Assembly: GCA_032622095.1 (NCBI GenBank)
Contig: CP136067.1
Span: 198,734,052-198,798,051 of the forward strand
From: Siphonodentalium dalli
Taxonomy: Eukaryota; Mollusca; Scaphopoda; Gadilida; Siphonodentaliidae
Length of the DNA: 64,000 bases
Reading direction: 5' to 3'
The notes under the pieces were generated by a model. The model ran no database searches. It was not told where the DNA came from and saw nothing but the letters and a program-made list of their open reading frames with translations. The position numbers and the translations under genes are program-made. Shown in pieces: positions 47,997 through 61,200 of this stretch (position 1 is the stretch's first letter; every line of letters starts with the position of its first letter).

Positions 47997-50139
47997 GGGA
48001 AAAATATCTTTATTGGATAAATTTACATATAATACTGAATACATTTTTATGAAAACTGGTTTCGTGGATGGGAAACAATGACTCAATGAGACATAACTTA
48101 TGGCCTGTGGTAGGATCCAACTTCAGTAGATGATAGGCACTTCAAAAATGAATGAGATAATTTGCCAAATGACTATTGTTTTGGGGCTGGAGTGGATAAA
48201 TATTTTAGATCAAACAAACTGATGTCATTGTGCAATAGTGATATGTTTGGTGCATTTCCTATATGGTTACTACTTAGGGGTGACCCCTTCTGTGAAGTAG
48301 ATGATAAGAAACAAGTATTAAGGGTGGTCCCAGCTCGAGATTGCATGCTTGTTCGTGACTTTTGTGAGCTTTTATCGTACTCTCAGATGTCTAATCATTG
48401 TGATGGTCAACAATAGTGATAGCGGAGACCTAGACTGAAATTAACAATATTGATGGAAATTTAATTCTATTTCAATTTAATTCTATATATGTCTCTTTGC
48501 CAAAAAACTTAATGATCGTTGAGAATTTTATCTAAAATTACTAATCATGCGACACATGCTGACACTATTGGTTAATAGGCATCTGATAGTATATGAACAT
48601 TTTAATAATTGCCCGGGAGGAATGGCATTATTCTTGACAGGCATAGATACATAGATGTTCATGGCATGGTCTGAGAAAATGCTACTAGATTAAACATTTA
48701 TATGATTGCCTCATTACTACATTAGTCATGTACATGTATAACTAGAAGGTCGTGACAGTTCAACTAAGTTGGCCTGGAATTATTATGTTTAGCATACATA
48801 TTATTCCAATCCCAATATGTCAAGTCGACAATAGCAAGTACGCAGGGCTATATTTAATAATTTTTCCACAAATAGCCACTAGTTAATATATATATGCTAG
48901 CCATGCTGATCAAGCTCCCGCTTTATGCTTAAGGTTTAAATCGAGAACACAGTGTTAAAATCATGAATTATTTAATATGTGAGAATGCTAAAACTAATCA
49001 CCGTGCAATATAATTATTAAATTTAACTTGATGTGTCCATCACAGGAAACAGAATTCATACACACAGATGGAAAGTTGGCCCGGAAGCATATCCTCTCAC
49101 CAGTCACTGCATGAACTATGCAGTGTGCAGAGACTAAGTGGGATTGGGAGATGTTCTTCTTTTCCTTCACTCAATAAGAAGATAAATGACTCACTTTGTT
49201 AGTCACCAATTCACTGGGCTTCACATGTTTGTTACATCTGTGTGTCGAGTCTGTCGACTGTAGATGGCTAGAATTGTATGTTGACCTGAGTCACATTCAC
49301 AGTGAGTGGGTGAGGCTGAAGTCGTTGATAACTAAATTTAGTAATCTGTAATCACTAAATTGACTAATACAATCCTAATATTATTAGATTAGTAAGCCAT
49401 ATGAACGCTTTCACCGATTACTGCGTCCACAAGTTCCAGCTACGCGCTACGTTCAACGGTTCGTGACTGAACTATACTGTGTATAGTAAATCAGTCAGCT
49501 CTAAAATGTCCATTTTCTGATTTCCTTGACCCAAGTTGAGGTTTGACATGACAGTGTCAGTGTTTGATATTAACAATTAAATTTACTATTTAGAGAAGTA
49601 GTTAGTAGATTGAACGATTTGCCGCTTGCAGTTGAAACTCTACTAGTAAGTCTAACCACTAAACCAGTCCAGGTAAAAACAGACTTAAATTGAACAATAA
49701 CAGAACAAGTCAAATCGCCGTGGTGAGCAGTCTGCACAGACCAGTCCACATTCCATTCCAGTGACCTTCATTTTCATATTTTTTTCAGTCACAGTTTCGT
49801 CATTGAGTTTCTTTCCGACTGACTGATTTTCACTTTGAACACAGTTCACTTTAGGTCAACATGACCGCTTTCGCAGATTGCTGGATACGCACTACGTTCA
49901 TGACTGAACTAAGTTCACTTCAACTTCAAAAAAACTTACTAGTAACATTATTAACAAGTTGTTGTTGTTGACATGTTGTTGTTATTCTTCTTCTTCTTTT
50001 GACTGCTTTGACTCTAAAGTCATTCCAGTAATTGGCTCGTAGTGCTATCTTCGCTTGTGCTTTCTCGTTTGTTCTCAACGCGTACGTGCTGTGATACCGT
50101 TGTACATTTAAAATACGAGCGATAACAATAACAAGCAAT
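47997..50139. other. 2.1 kb without recognised genes
   Basis: An 84-codon frame at 48162-48416 lacks recognisable motifs. A diverged ~60-bp phrase (ATGAxCGCTTTCxCxGATT, then CGCxCTACGTTCA) occurs at about 49400 and 49860. Nothing else is identified. Confidence 0.45.
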
Positions 50140-50450
50140 TCCATTTCAAATTTCGCAAACAAGAGAGCGCCACCATTTTGTAACGAAATTACGTCATCAT
50201 TTCCAACGTTGCTATGGCCTGCCAGGGGACGTAATATTCTAACTGTAACGGTACGGAATCTGGCGAGGTTTGCCGAATGCTATGCGCCCGCGTCAGCTAA
50301 ATCCACATTAAGCATTTAATTTTGAATAAGGTTGATTTTGTTTTTCAAATTTAATAGTGTTGTTATAGGGAGGCTGATCGAAGAAGAAAAATAAATTCGT
50401 TTTATTAATTTGACAATTATATTCCAACATGGCGGCCACCATAGGCCCCA
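50140..50450. promoter_or_regulatory. possible promoter-like cluster
   Basis: Within 300 bp: GCGCCACCATTTTG (YY1-like, about 50167), TTACGTCATCA (CRE-like, about 50189), and AACATGGCGGCCACC (YY1-like with an ATG, about 50428). Such words often mark starts of animal genes, but they also occur in repeats, and no following exon is recognised (open frames of about 20 codons from both ATGs). Speculative. Confidence 0.2.
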
Positions 50451-50875
50451 TAGGTCTGAATCGCCCGGATGTAAAAACAATTTTTTCATGTTGATAGGGT
50501 ATAGAAATTACTGACGTCACAACTATACGTGCGTCGCTTATGTTACTGTAAAACAACCCTTTGGGTTGTGATTAACTATTCTATTTTTAATTAAATATTT
50601 GCTTATTCTCATCGTAAATACGCTACTACAAAGTTTCCGTCCATGTACAAAATATCGACACATGCCAATATATATTGGGCTGGTTTGATCCGATTCGGAG
50701 CTGGTTTAATACGTTTCCATATGATAACAAATAAAAGCAATGGTAATTTCGGGCTAACATTTACTCATATTGGTAAACCAAGTGACACATGTGAAATCTG
50801 TTGACACAGTGAAATCTAACTTTCCCAAGTTATAGTCTCCCTTTGGGCGAAATAACACGAAATAACGCGGGGACG

Positions 50876-51108
50876 ACCGATCCGGGTGAATACGGGTACA
50901 GATTCACGACTGGGTGTTTGTGTTCAGAGTCATATACGGAGACACATCGGTATATAGGATACGGATGCATGCTGGTATCAAATTTGGTTATGTTTAATAT
51001 GGTACCAGCATGCATCCGTATCCTATATCGTATACCAGCGTGCATCCGTATAAGACTCTGAACACAAACAACTAGCCACGAATCCGTACCAGTGTAATCC
51101 GGATCTGT
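50876..51108. repeat. 233-bp palindrome
   Basis: The outer arms GATTCACGACTGGGTGTTTG and TGTTCAGAGTC pair with GACTCTGAACACAAACAACT and AGCCACGAATC. The inner arms ATATAGGATACGGATGCATG and CTGGTA pair with TACCAGCATGCATCCGTATC. A C-run of about 17 follows at 51114-51130. Confidence 0.88.
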
Positions 51109-51155
51109 CGCAACCCCCCCCCCCCCCCCCTCCACATAATTCACAAAGTTTAATT

Positions 51156-51612
51156 TTAAACGTACTCAATCCGATCAGACGGTCCCCATATCATCAAGAT
51201 ACAGCAACAACAACATTTCTTCAACAGACGCTTTAGTTATCAGAATCGATTAATAGCAACAAATTAATGCTAACCACTGTCAACTATGGTATCAAATTTC
51301 CCAAAACGTGTTATTTATCAACATTTTGTTCAACGAAATATGGCCGTATTATCACTTGAGTATTCACGACATTTGGTCGTATTACCACTTGTTTTTAGAG
51401 TTATCCATCTTCATATGCAATTTTGACCGAGACCATCCATATGACGGCGTGTTTCTGGGCCACAAATAATTGAACTAACAAACTTCAAAAATCGATATCT
51501 TATCACTCTGAGATTTGATGGGTGGGTTCCTCGATTCGAGTCAAATAGTTTTTACTCCCGAAGCCAAAGAAATAGCAATTTAGGAGCGTTAAATCGGGTT
51601 GAGTACCTTTAA
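51156..51612 (+). mobile_element. TTAA MITE, full-length copy (457 bp)
   Basis: Bounded by TTAAACGTACTCAATCCGAT and GGTTGAGTACCTTTAA. Colinear with 5837-6271: TTATCAGAATCGATTAATAG, GTTATTTATCAACATTTT, TTTAGAGTTATCCATCTTCA and CGAAGCCAAAGAAATAG. Confidence 0.88.
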
Positions 51613-52559
51613 GCACTTACTTCTTAATATCAATACCACGACACGGTTTGATTGATCAACGCCGAAATTCCGGGACGTTGATTGGCTTACGTATTTCTGT
51701 CTCACAGCATTACGTCGCCGCGAGAAAAAACATCTATAAATATATTTCTTCGAGAATTAACTTTTTTGCGGCTCTTTTAAGCAAAGAGCAATTCTAAAAG
51801 TGATAAACATAATATGGAATTCGTGTTTCTCTGTTATATATATGCTATTAATGACTCGAGTTTTCAGTTTTTCGAGCCTCAGGCAATTTCTTATACTCGT
51901 TTCATAAATATATCAGAGAAACACTCATTTCATGTCATCTACTATTATTATTATTTCAGACTAGAAATTCATATAATGCAAACACATTTACATCAAGTTT
52001 GATAATTATGAGTCGTAATGTTGTACTGTTATAGCTTACTTATAAACGAAATGCATATATTTCTTACATTACTCCCATAAAGTAACCCAAACTGGAATCA
52101 TCTGGCAAAATCATGATGACTGTTCGTTATTAATTTATTAAGTAAGTTTTATTTAGGTTTTTTTTTATCCTGAATTATAATTGATCGGATTAAATTGTTT
52201 CTCTGTAATATCTATGGGTTTGTGAATAAAGGTTTTGTGGTGGAGCTTGTGATATATGTTGATATTTTAATTATTTACAGAACCTTTATAATCTCGCTAG
52301 AGAGGCCATACACACACGATTGATGCTGATGAAAATCCTTCTGAAAGTGCATTAACACGCCTCAATTATTTACGGAACCTTTATAATCTCGCTGTTTTGA
52401 TCTATTGATTTATTGCAAAAGCCACATAACCGTGAAACAAGCAAAACGTAGGATAGGATATGATAGGATATTTTATTTCAATATACACAAATTAATGCAT
52501 AATACATTTGACAAATATTATATTGTATATTAGAGGGTGTGGCATAGTCAGGCCACGTA
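51613..52559. other. unassigned, no gene seen
   Basis: The phrase CAATTATTTACxGAACCTTT followed by ATAATCTCGCT is repeated at about 52270 and 52366. No gene recognised. Confidence 0.45.
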
Positions 52560-52672
52560 TATACAGCAATACCCTAAATAATCGACTCCTTAACCACAGC
52601 AGAATTATGGGTAACTGTTCAGGATTTAGTCGGAAATATGGCTTGTTGCCATTCATCGGAAAGCTCTCAGTG
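52560..52672. repeat. dispersed ~115-bp repeat, copy 2
   Basis: Same sequence as 30470-30585 in the same orientation, with a handful of differences. Confidence 0.75.
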
Positions 52673-53284
52673 ATTGATGCTTTATTTTGTATCTATAATC
52701 TATTGACATTCACTTTGTAAACTGTACCTGAAACGGATGTAGACTGGACCATCGTTTCGAGACGGTCAGATGTAAATTATACCCTACACATTTCTCCGCA
52801 CAAGTAAAACATAAAATATGTGTAGCACGAGAGTTGATTCGGTCGTTTTGTTGTTCTATTCGTTGAATAGTGTTTCGTCGATGATAATTACTTATGCCTG
52901 TGTAGCCATGCAACCAATGTAACAAATGCAAAATAGCGATGTTTGAAGGAATTTTTGTACGAGGCGTATTTTCTGTACTCTGAATTTCTGGAGATATTTT
53001 ACTCCAATCTTGAAATAATTGACAAATATTTATCTTGTCTATGCAAGGTGTCATATAAAGGTACATAGGCGTGCCACTGGTGACTCTTAAGTCTTCTGTC
53101 ATGAAAGGTGCGACTGCATCCAAGAAAAATTAATTCTGCGCGTATCGGACGGTCAGATGTAATCGATTTGGCTAGATCCAATCAGGTGTAATTGTTTGTA
53201 GAAGGACCGTGTCCCATGGGGTGACCATAAACGTCCTTGGTAGCTGGGAGAAATCATTACAATGTGTTGAGTTAAGTTTGATTT
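52673..53284. other. unassigned; a 137-codon minus-strand frame without motifs
   Basis: Minus-strand frame 52710-53123 (MDAVAPFMTEDLRVTSG...) is the longest non-repeat ORF here. It shows no domain I recognise. A frame of this length is expected by chance about once in a window of this size and composition, so I do not call it a gene. Confidence 0.35.
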
Positions 53285-53506
53285 ATTGATATCTATAATT
53301 CGAATTATTGATATCATAACATGTTGGGAAATTATTGATATCACAAAATGATTTAAAATGTTTAAGATATCACAAATTGGAACTAGTGATATCATAAATT
53401 AATTTTGTGATATCACAAAGTCGAATATATGATATCACAAAATAAGTAAGCATTAAGTGATATCAATAATTCGATTTTATGATATCATAAAATCATTTAA
53501 TGATAT
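53285..53506. repeat. array of GATATC-centred palindromes
   Basis: About ten copies of TGATATCA or one-base variants spaced roughly 20-30 bp, several sitting in longer palindromes such as TTTTATGATATCATAAAA and TTTTGTGATATCACAAA. The spacers are AT-rich and not conserved. No gene. Confidence 0.85.
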
Positions 53507-55258
53507 TGAAGGAATGGTAGCCCAGCTATGCAATTTTCTGTATAGGATATTCCCCGAGCTATCGGGTATTCGGAATAATAATTCCTCGATGCGAAGCCGA
53601 GGGTTTATTTGGACGAATTCCCGACAGCGAGGGGGATATCTGCCTTAAGCCCTACCTACTTCGCGGTCCTTAAATACACACGCCTCGTGTAAATTACCAC
53701 TAGATTTCTGGAAAAAAGTAAGTTCGACTATAGTGATTGTGTCGCGCGCATTTTGTGCTGCATGAACATGCATACAAACATAGAGCCCCCAAATATTATA
53801 GGACAACACCCATCAAATAGACACTGACTATATACATGTAGTAAATAGTCAGTTTGAATGAGCCATCAATCATGAATTTTACTTGGCCTAACGCACACCG
53901 CTGTCGGTTGTCAATCCATGACCTGAGTGCCTCGCTGAGTGATGTGAATTATCAGTGGTCATCAATTAATCTGAAAGTCGTAAGCATGATAACGGGCCGA
54001 TTCAATCACTGTGTTAAGGGTTGCAGCTCTTCGCGAATGTTGGACCAGTAAATATACGCGGTGGAGAACATAATGGACAAAAAGTGTATGTATATAACGG
54101 TCATTTTAGGATACTTCTATCTTACAGAACGGAGACCAAAGCTGCATGTGGTGAGCTAAGTTTTTATAAAGGCCAATGTAATTTTGAACGTTCGATTTTG
54201 AGATCATCCTAAAAATATAATGATTTTGGTACATTCTGGCAATCGAAATAGCTCTAAAAATATTCGACACACCAATATACAGACTTGGTGTATACCAAGA
54301 CATCAGGAACATGTTTAAAGGGTTGAGGGGTTCTCACGTATCCCTCCCGTCAAACCAATAATAGGTCGAAATCGTTTTGATAGAAATATGTTGTTCTAGA
54401 CAAAAACTCAGATATTTTTCAACTTTTGGTGTAAGTTTGCTATATAAGTAACCATCAGTTGGAATTTCCAGCCACAAGTGGGTGTCATGATGAACAGTTG
54501 CAAATCTTGTGTAAATGTAAAACCTTTTCGGCCGAACAGGGTGGGGGGGAGGCAATGTAATTTACTGGACTTGGGAATTTGGTGTGTTTCGAGGGACCTG
54601 CTGGTGCAGGTTATAATTCCAAGTTGGACACCGCCGCTGGGGACACTCGAACCACGTCATTTAAGTCAATGTGCATTAGAATGTTATCAACTTTCCACAC
54701 ACGAGTGAAATAATCGCTCTTTAAATATACCATGCATAACAAATATATATTTCTTGATATAAAATCTCGGGATCTAGTGATATTTCACTTAGCTGGTGTC
54801 CATAAACCATTCAGAACGTGTTACATCAGAAATGTCCAACAGTTGGAATGAACAGCAATTAATACATTGCAACATAAGTGCGTGTTGAAAATGGAAATTT
54901 CCGTTAGGTTGGTGGGTGCAATGTTAAATTCTAAGTTGAAGATTTCTATAACATAACTTCCTCGCGATAATGTTGTACTGCGATTGGCTTTGATTTCGTT
55001 GGCATCAATTTCGTGGTTTGTCATCAAAAGGCTTTTTCGTCGGTACAAGAATTCGTGGATCCGATATCAGTTGTATGCACATCAACATGTCCTACAATAG
55101 CAGCTGCATGACATTAAATTATTTGTGTACTAATGAGAAGTTAGACCCCGAGGTATTCCTGCGCTGAAAGCACATCACGAAATCATTACCATAATAGCTA
55201 CCAGTTTCATTTCATACTTTGGCCAAGTATAGGTACTAACCTGGTATTTATTGTGTTA
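53507..55258. other. 1.75 kb without recognised features
   Basis: Only short frames without motifs, and no clear repeat termini. Confidence 0.45.
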
Positions 55259-58200
55259 CTAGCAGGGTACCCGGCGTTGTCCAGGTTAAAGTGAAACCCT
55301 CTGCATATTGTGGATATATGGTGGGAATAGAGGATACTCTTGTTCAAAGCGTTACACATATATATTCTCATAAATTATATATCAAAATAGCATCACAAAA
55401 CATGATTCTTACACACGGAATATAAGTAGTAGCTCACCTCGGAGCGATTGTCATTTTGTTTATCGCGATTAATCAGTCCCACCAATAAAGAACTATTTAT
55501 TTATTTACAACTGCGTATACTTCAGACGTTATAACACGAACATCATAAACACATTACGCGACCTGAGTTCCAATCTGTTCTAAGTGCATTTTTTTATGAT
55601 TTTGAGTAAATCGATTTTCAAAGTTTGAATTGCCGTCACAACTGAAATTTATGGTTTACAGTGGAAAACTTCACATCGTTGGATTCCTTAATGTCTTAGG
55701 TATTAGACTAATCCGCATAAGACTGTTATATCTCTTACATTTTGAGAAATGTAGACCTAGGGTGTGAAATTTAGCACTTATAAAGCAAAATAGAACTAAA
55801 TACTTGTTGTTGAACACGCAAATTACAATTCAGACCTTAACTCTATTTTAGGGCAAGGTTGTCCCATGTTCCGAAAAATATGTCATTTTAGAACTTATGA
55901 CAACTAAGAGTTAAACTATACACTCTATTCACCAGAATAACAAAATGATTTTCGACATTTCTGGAAGCCGCATTTGTCCAAGCACACTACTTTGGTCATG
56001 TTGGTTTACAGTATGATGCATTTAAATGAGTACCAACATCACTGTAAATACAATGCTACTCGAGAGATGGACTCACCAAAGTTTTGTAATCTACCAGACG
56101 AACGGAGCTGTCATACCTGCGTATTGGAAATTAGCAATATATATAAGTGCCAGGTGAAGTATGAACTCAATGTAGCACCCCATTCATTAACGTTGGTCTT
56201 TTGACACACTCATTTCAGCTGCTACACTAATATTTGGATACCATCAATGTGTTCATCATTGAACACCATATTAGTAGCTTCCAGCCACACGAACTCCAAT
56301 ACTAGCGTGAACAGCTATGTGGTTACCATAGCGCAATTCATGCACGTTGCTAATAAGGACAGGTGGCCAAATGATCCAGAAGTGTCCACTCACTCAATCT
56401 ACTGTGCTACCGGCGTCCCTGTTTGGATCAATGGCAATTTGAACATGGACAACTTGTGGCAGCTATGATTGTTCCAAGAGCACATGCGTTGGTTTTGTTT
56501 CGCCAAATGTGCTTCCAATGTAGATGCTCATGTCTATTAGCTGGCATATGCATCAGCTTGAATATGCATGTACACATTGGTATCCGCATCTACTATTTAA
56601 GCTGGAGTAAGAATCTATCTTCAAATTTTCTTTTTTGTCTAGATCAATCAGGGGTGTTATCTGAAATGTTTCTCATACAGTTTTTTCTTTGCGAGAGGGC
56701 CATTGCTTGTTGATTCGACAGTTCATTATATATTAGTACGGTGTTCATTTTCGTTCCGATTGCCTGGCCTGAAAGTGTGATGATCAGGTTGGCTTTGCAT
56801 GTTGTTTGTGCACCAATGTTGATACTTTATTGTGAGGAATAGCAATGTGCTGTTGAACGCACATTGAAGATAGTGAAACATACATGTTTCACATTGATTG
56901 ATGTTGTGAACCGTTTTTACCTCTCCATAGTGACGATCCGCGCCCTTCCGGGGTGCCTACCGCTGCTGTTATGTGGTACATGTGCTCACCTGCCGGTTCA
57001 CGGGAACGTGACTTCGTAGAGAACTATCGATGGGGACCGTACAAAATTCGCATTCGACGTGTCGGACGTGGGGGTTCTCATATTGCGGCGAACATACCTT
57101 CTATTAGACTGACTTGTTTCATCTGCTTTCATGCACATTGGGGACTGAAACCATATTGGTCTATAACTCAAGTGGATATAATTTCTTAGTTCCATCTTGT
57201 TCTATTTCAATATTGGCAATGTCTGAAGAATTATACGTGTATGAGTCTTCTTCCCACATGGAACAATATGGATCTAAAATATGATCGAAGCCGATACCTT
57301 ATCATATTTAACTTATATAGGTAGGTTTATATAAAACTACTCCAAACTTCGCAGTGCAAAACAGACTGTAATATTGTAATTGAGTAGATGAATAACCACC
57401 CAGTTTCTTGGTGGCTATATTCCGTTTCCCAAGCAAGGTACATATAAGTGTTAGTATTCTATATTATTTATGCAATGACATAACTGGTTAATTATATTTG
57501 ACATACATACAGTCTTTCGATGGTATTAGTACATGTAGTCCCAACATGCCTAATATTTCAGTCAGGTATCACTGTGCATGTCTAACGTTCTGATATTTGC
57601 ATTGGTTTAATATTTTACTTATTGTCATTCCCGCTTCGAGGACATACACCACTTTTATTTACAAATAATGATGCACAGATGGTTAATGGTATGCGGAATC
57701 CACCCCACGAACAGTAGCACGTTAATACGGATTTGTTACTTTTCGTCACCCTTATAATTTTCGATTTTATAGCGAATTTATAGTTGAAGGACATTCAAAA
57801 CACATATATTCACGAGACTTAATGCTATTGCCTTGACGGTATCTATCCGTTAGTCGTCTGTGACTATGGCCATGGGATCACCTTATATGAAAGTCACCAG
57901 AACTACACATACACGCACATGCATACACTATATCAACGACTTTCTGGTGTTCAGTTTATCCACCCAGTTTTGGAAATACACCAGAGCACCTTGGGCGCCA
58001 CAGTAGTGGATATATAATTCAGAATAATTATAAATTTATCGTGTGTTTTGGACAGCATACTTATATGCGCAGCCCCAATTACTGACCGCTCATATCAAGG
58101 GATTCAATAAATTATGTCGTGCCAACAGAAACGTCGACTTCAGCAACCAACTACCACCCAGTCTAGCCACTCCAAACACATTATCAGCCATTGTGTGAAG

Positions 58201-61200
58201 ACTGCTATACATGTAGCACACCAACGCCACCATTCCCCGACGACGTTATATATGGACAGCTCATAAGCGCACATCAGCCGATAGAACCCAGGTTGATTCA
58301 CCACACCATGCACATCAGAATAAAGTATTGTAAATGCAGAAACAGTCAGCAAACGCGCACATACATCAACTTGGTCTTCATCACCAACATACATCACTCG
58401 CTCCACCCACGTTAACATTAAGTCATTTCATAATTCCGTTAGGCAACTCCATCCAAGCTCCATCCACCCCAGTTCCCTCTACAGAAGAACGCGACAGAGG
58501 ATGCCACAATAACCATGCAGCTCCGTAATACGCGGTACATCGGCAATTGGATAGCCCAAAGGAAGAGCGAAAACTTACTACACTCATAGGCACTACATAA
58601 GCGCCACGCATGCGACAGGCAATCGACAGAATGGAGCACATGGAACCAGCACCACATTATACCCATGGGTGTACAAATCTATTCAGAAAGGCAAGAATTC
58701 ACTCTTAACCCAACCACAGGACAACACCAATAAGGCATAAAGCGCAACAAATTTAAAGCCCAACTTGAACATATTTTTTTATTTATTATTTTGTATCAGG
58801 CATAAAGCGCCCATATAGTATATCACAATTTAGCATACATATGTGACATTATAATAGAGATTATATTAAAGATTACATATAAAGTAGATTATTCCAATGA
58901 CGAAATAAGTCGACCTGACATTGGCCAAGGCATGCATATATATACCGTGACCGTCGACGCCAACAAAGGTTCGTGTACGAGGTGGACGATGGAATATTGC
59001 TGGCACATATCAAGTTACACAATGTCACAATTCGTGTCAGAATAGGATCTGGACGGATATGGTGTCTCGAAACACATCCACCATAGGTCCTGGAGACAGC
59101 AAGTACATTCGACCGATGCATCCACAACCCAAAAACAGTAGTACAGCTGCACAGCTTCGCACATCGAAATGACCCAACAATATCCACTTGCTAAAAAGAC
59201 ACACACCACCTAATGCTTGTACATTGGTTTTAAAGACTGGCAAACACAGTATACGAAACAAAATGCCGCTGTGAGACTCTGAACCACAGTACAAAGGCCA
59301 CAACACGATACACCCACGGGACAACACTCCTATATTCCCTAATACATACAACGTTTATTGGCAAGTAAAATGCTGGTTGCTAAAACGCACCACGGTAGTG
59401 AACTTGTGCAGGGAGACTTCAACCAACAACGCAAAGTGCATACGTCAGCGTTCATGGGTTAATCTCACGAGGTACCAAACATGAACTATGACCATAACAC
59501 CCAGCATATATCCACATTGAACGGCGCATCAGCCTACCGAAGACACTCGATTCCGCAGATAAGAAACCGAAATACGCGCCATGTATGTATATGTAACAGC
59601 ATGGTGGAATTCTGTGGGTTCTGTGTTTAGCATACACTCTTATAGCCATTGTGATAATTCAATAGGATAGTATTCATACGCACGTGACTGACATATAGAC
59701 CAATGAGTCATACATTTGGCACACGAAATACATGTAACATCCTAGCTCACTTATACGCTGCATTGCCGACCGCCCAAAGACACTTGCAGAGAACAGCTAT
59801 TTAGACCCACCAAAAAAAACACAGCAAGCGACACATGGACTAATTAATACTGCCGAGCTTTGCAGACGTCGAACACAAGACAGGAATAATAACATAGATG
59901 TTTTGTTCCTTTCCGTTACCAGTGTCCATGTTATCCAACGAGACACATTTCTATGAATAGCTTTACTTGTGGTATTTGAATTTTGGACTTCACCTAAAAC
60001 CGCAATAAGTTGGAAGATCCCTGTCAGCAGCCCAAACACCAGCAATAAACAGCGTCCCGAATTAGCAAATATTTAACACTGTTACATGATCATATAGGCT
60101 ATGGTCATCTTGAAAGTATATGGCAGTTTCCGATAGGCGTTGTACGTGTATGTTGTATATCAGATGCATGTGAAGTGTCCATAGCCCACAATGATCCACA
60201 TCATCAACCGCCGACATCGCACAGCGATGTCTCCGCGCCAGTATTTAATGCGAGCATGTTTCCAAACGACTGACTCCACCATTTGCTCATAGTCGTGAAA
60301 CTAATGCACGGATTACAATTTTAACCATACACCTACTTAACTATTGCAGCAGTACCATGAAATCAGTCAACCAAAGTACACCACCACATTGCAGCGAACA
60401 CATAGCGGCGCTTCATCCAGACACCGTCCAGTCATTAAAATACCATCAACTGTCCATGACATCAATATGCGTACTTCGGACAACAAATAACCGTCTTTTA
60501 CGGCGTTATTGTTCGAAATATCGCTTCGGTGTTGTGACCATCTTGTAGAGAATTCAATTCCGGTTCCAACGGTACCCCAACGGACGTTTCGTACCAGAAC
60601 GGTACTTAGAACAGATTGGAACTCAGGTCGCGATTAATTTAGTTCGCAAAAATAAAAGACGATAATTGGGTTTTACGTAGAGATGTATCAATAAATCCAG
60701 TGGCTTTGACTAAGATTTTGAGGACACCTGGTTATCATATCTCCATGAAGATACAGATGTTTTAAAGAAATGTCCATGTGTTCCTCTGTTCATTGTGCTA
60801 CATACTGGCTAATTATTCTCAGTTTAAAAGAAGTGTTGCTATGGAGCTATATCAGCTACATGTACCGGACACAGAGCGAGATTTTGAGTTGTTTATGTTA
60901 GGCGATGAGTTTGTTCTAAAACATGAAAGATATCCTCTGTATATTGGGCAGATATAACCTTGTCATATGTCAGTATTGGAGGATCCTGAAAAGTCATGCG
61001 CCACTGACTCCGTTTTCTTTTATCTCAGAAGAAATTATATTTGACGGCACACTGTGACCACTATTGTTGAACAGGCCTTCTATAAATTTCTATATCTCTT
61101 GTAACTTTTGTGTGGAAACTATATTGAATGGGGCAGACTCAATTGTGTTATAATATTAACATGAGCTATTCTAATATTTTTTTAAAGTTACCACTGTTAG

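Noticed and set aside
48162-48416. 84-codon ORF as a gene
   Set aside because: No recognisable domain, no repeats or splice context. Left as unassigned.
52710-53123. 137-codon minus-strand ORF as a gene
   Set aside because: No recognised domain and no supporting context. A frame this long is expected about once by chance in 64 kb of this composition.
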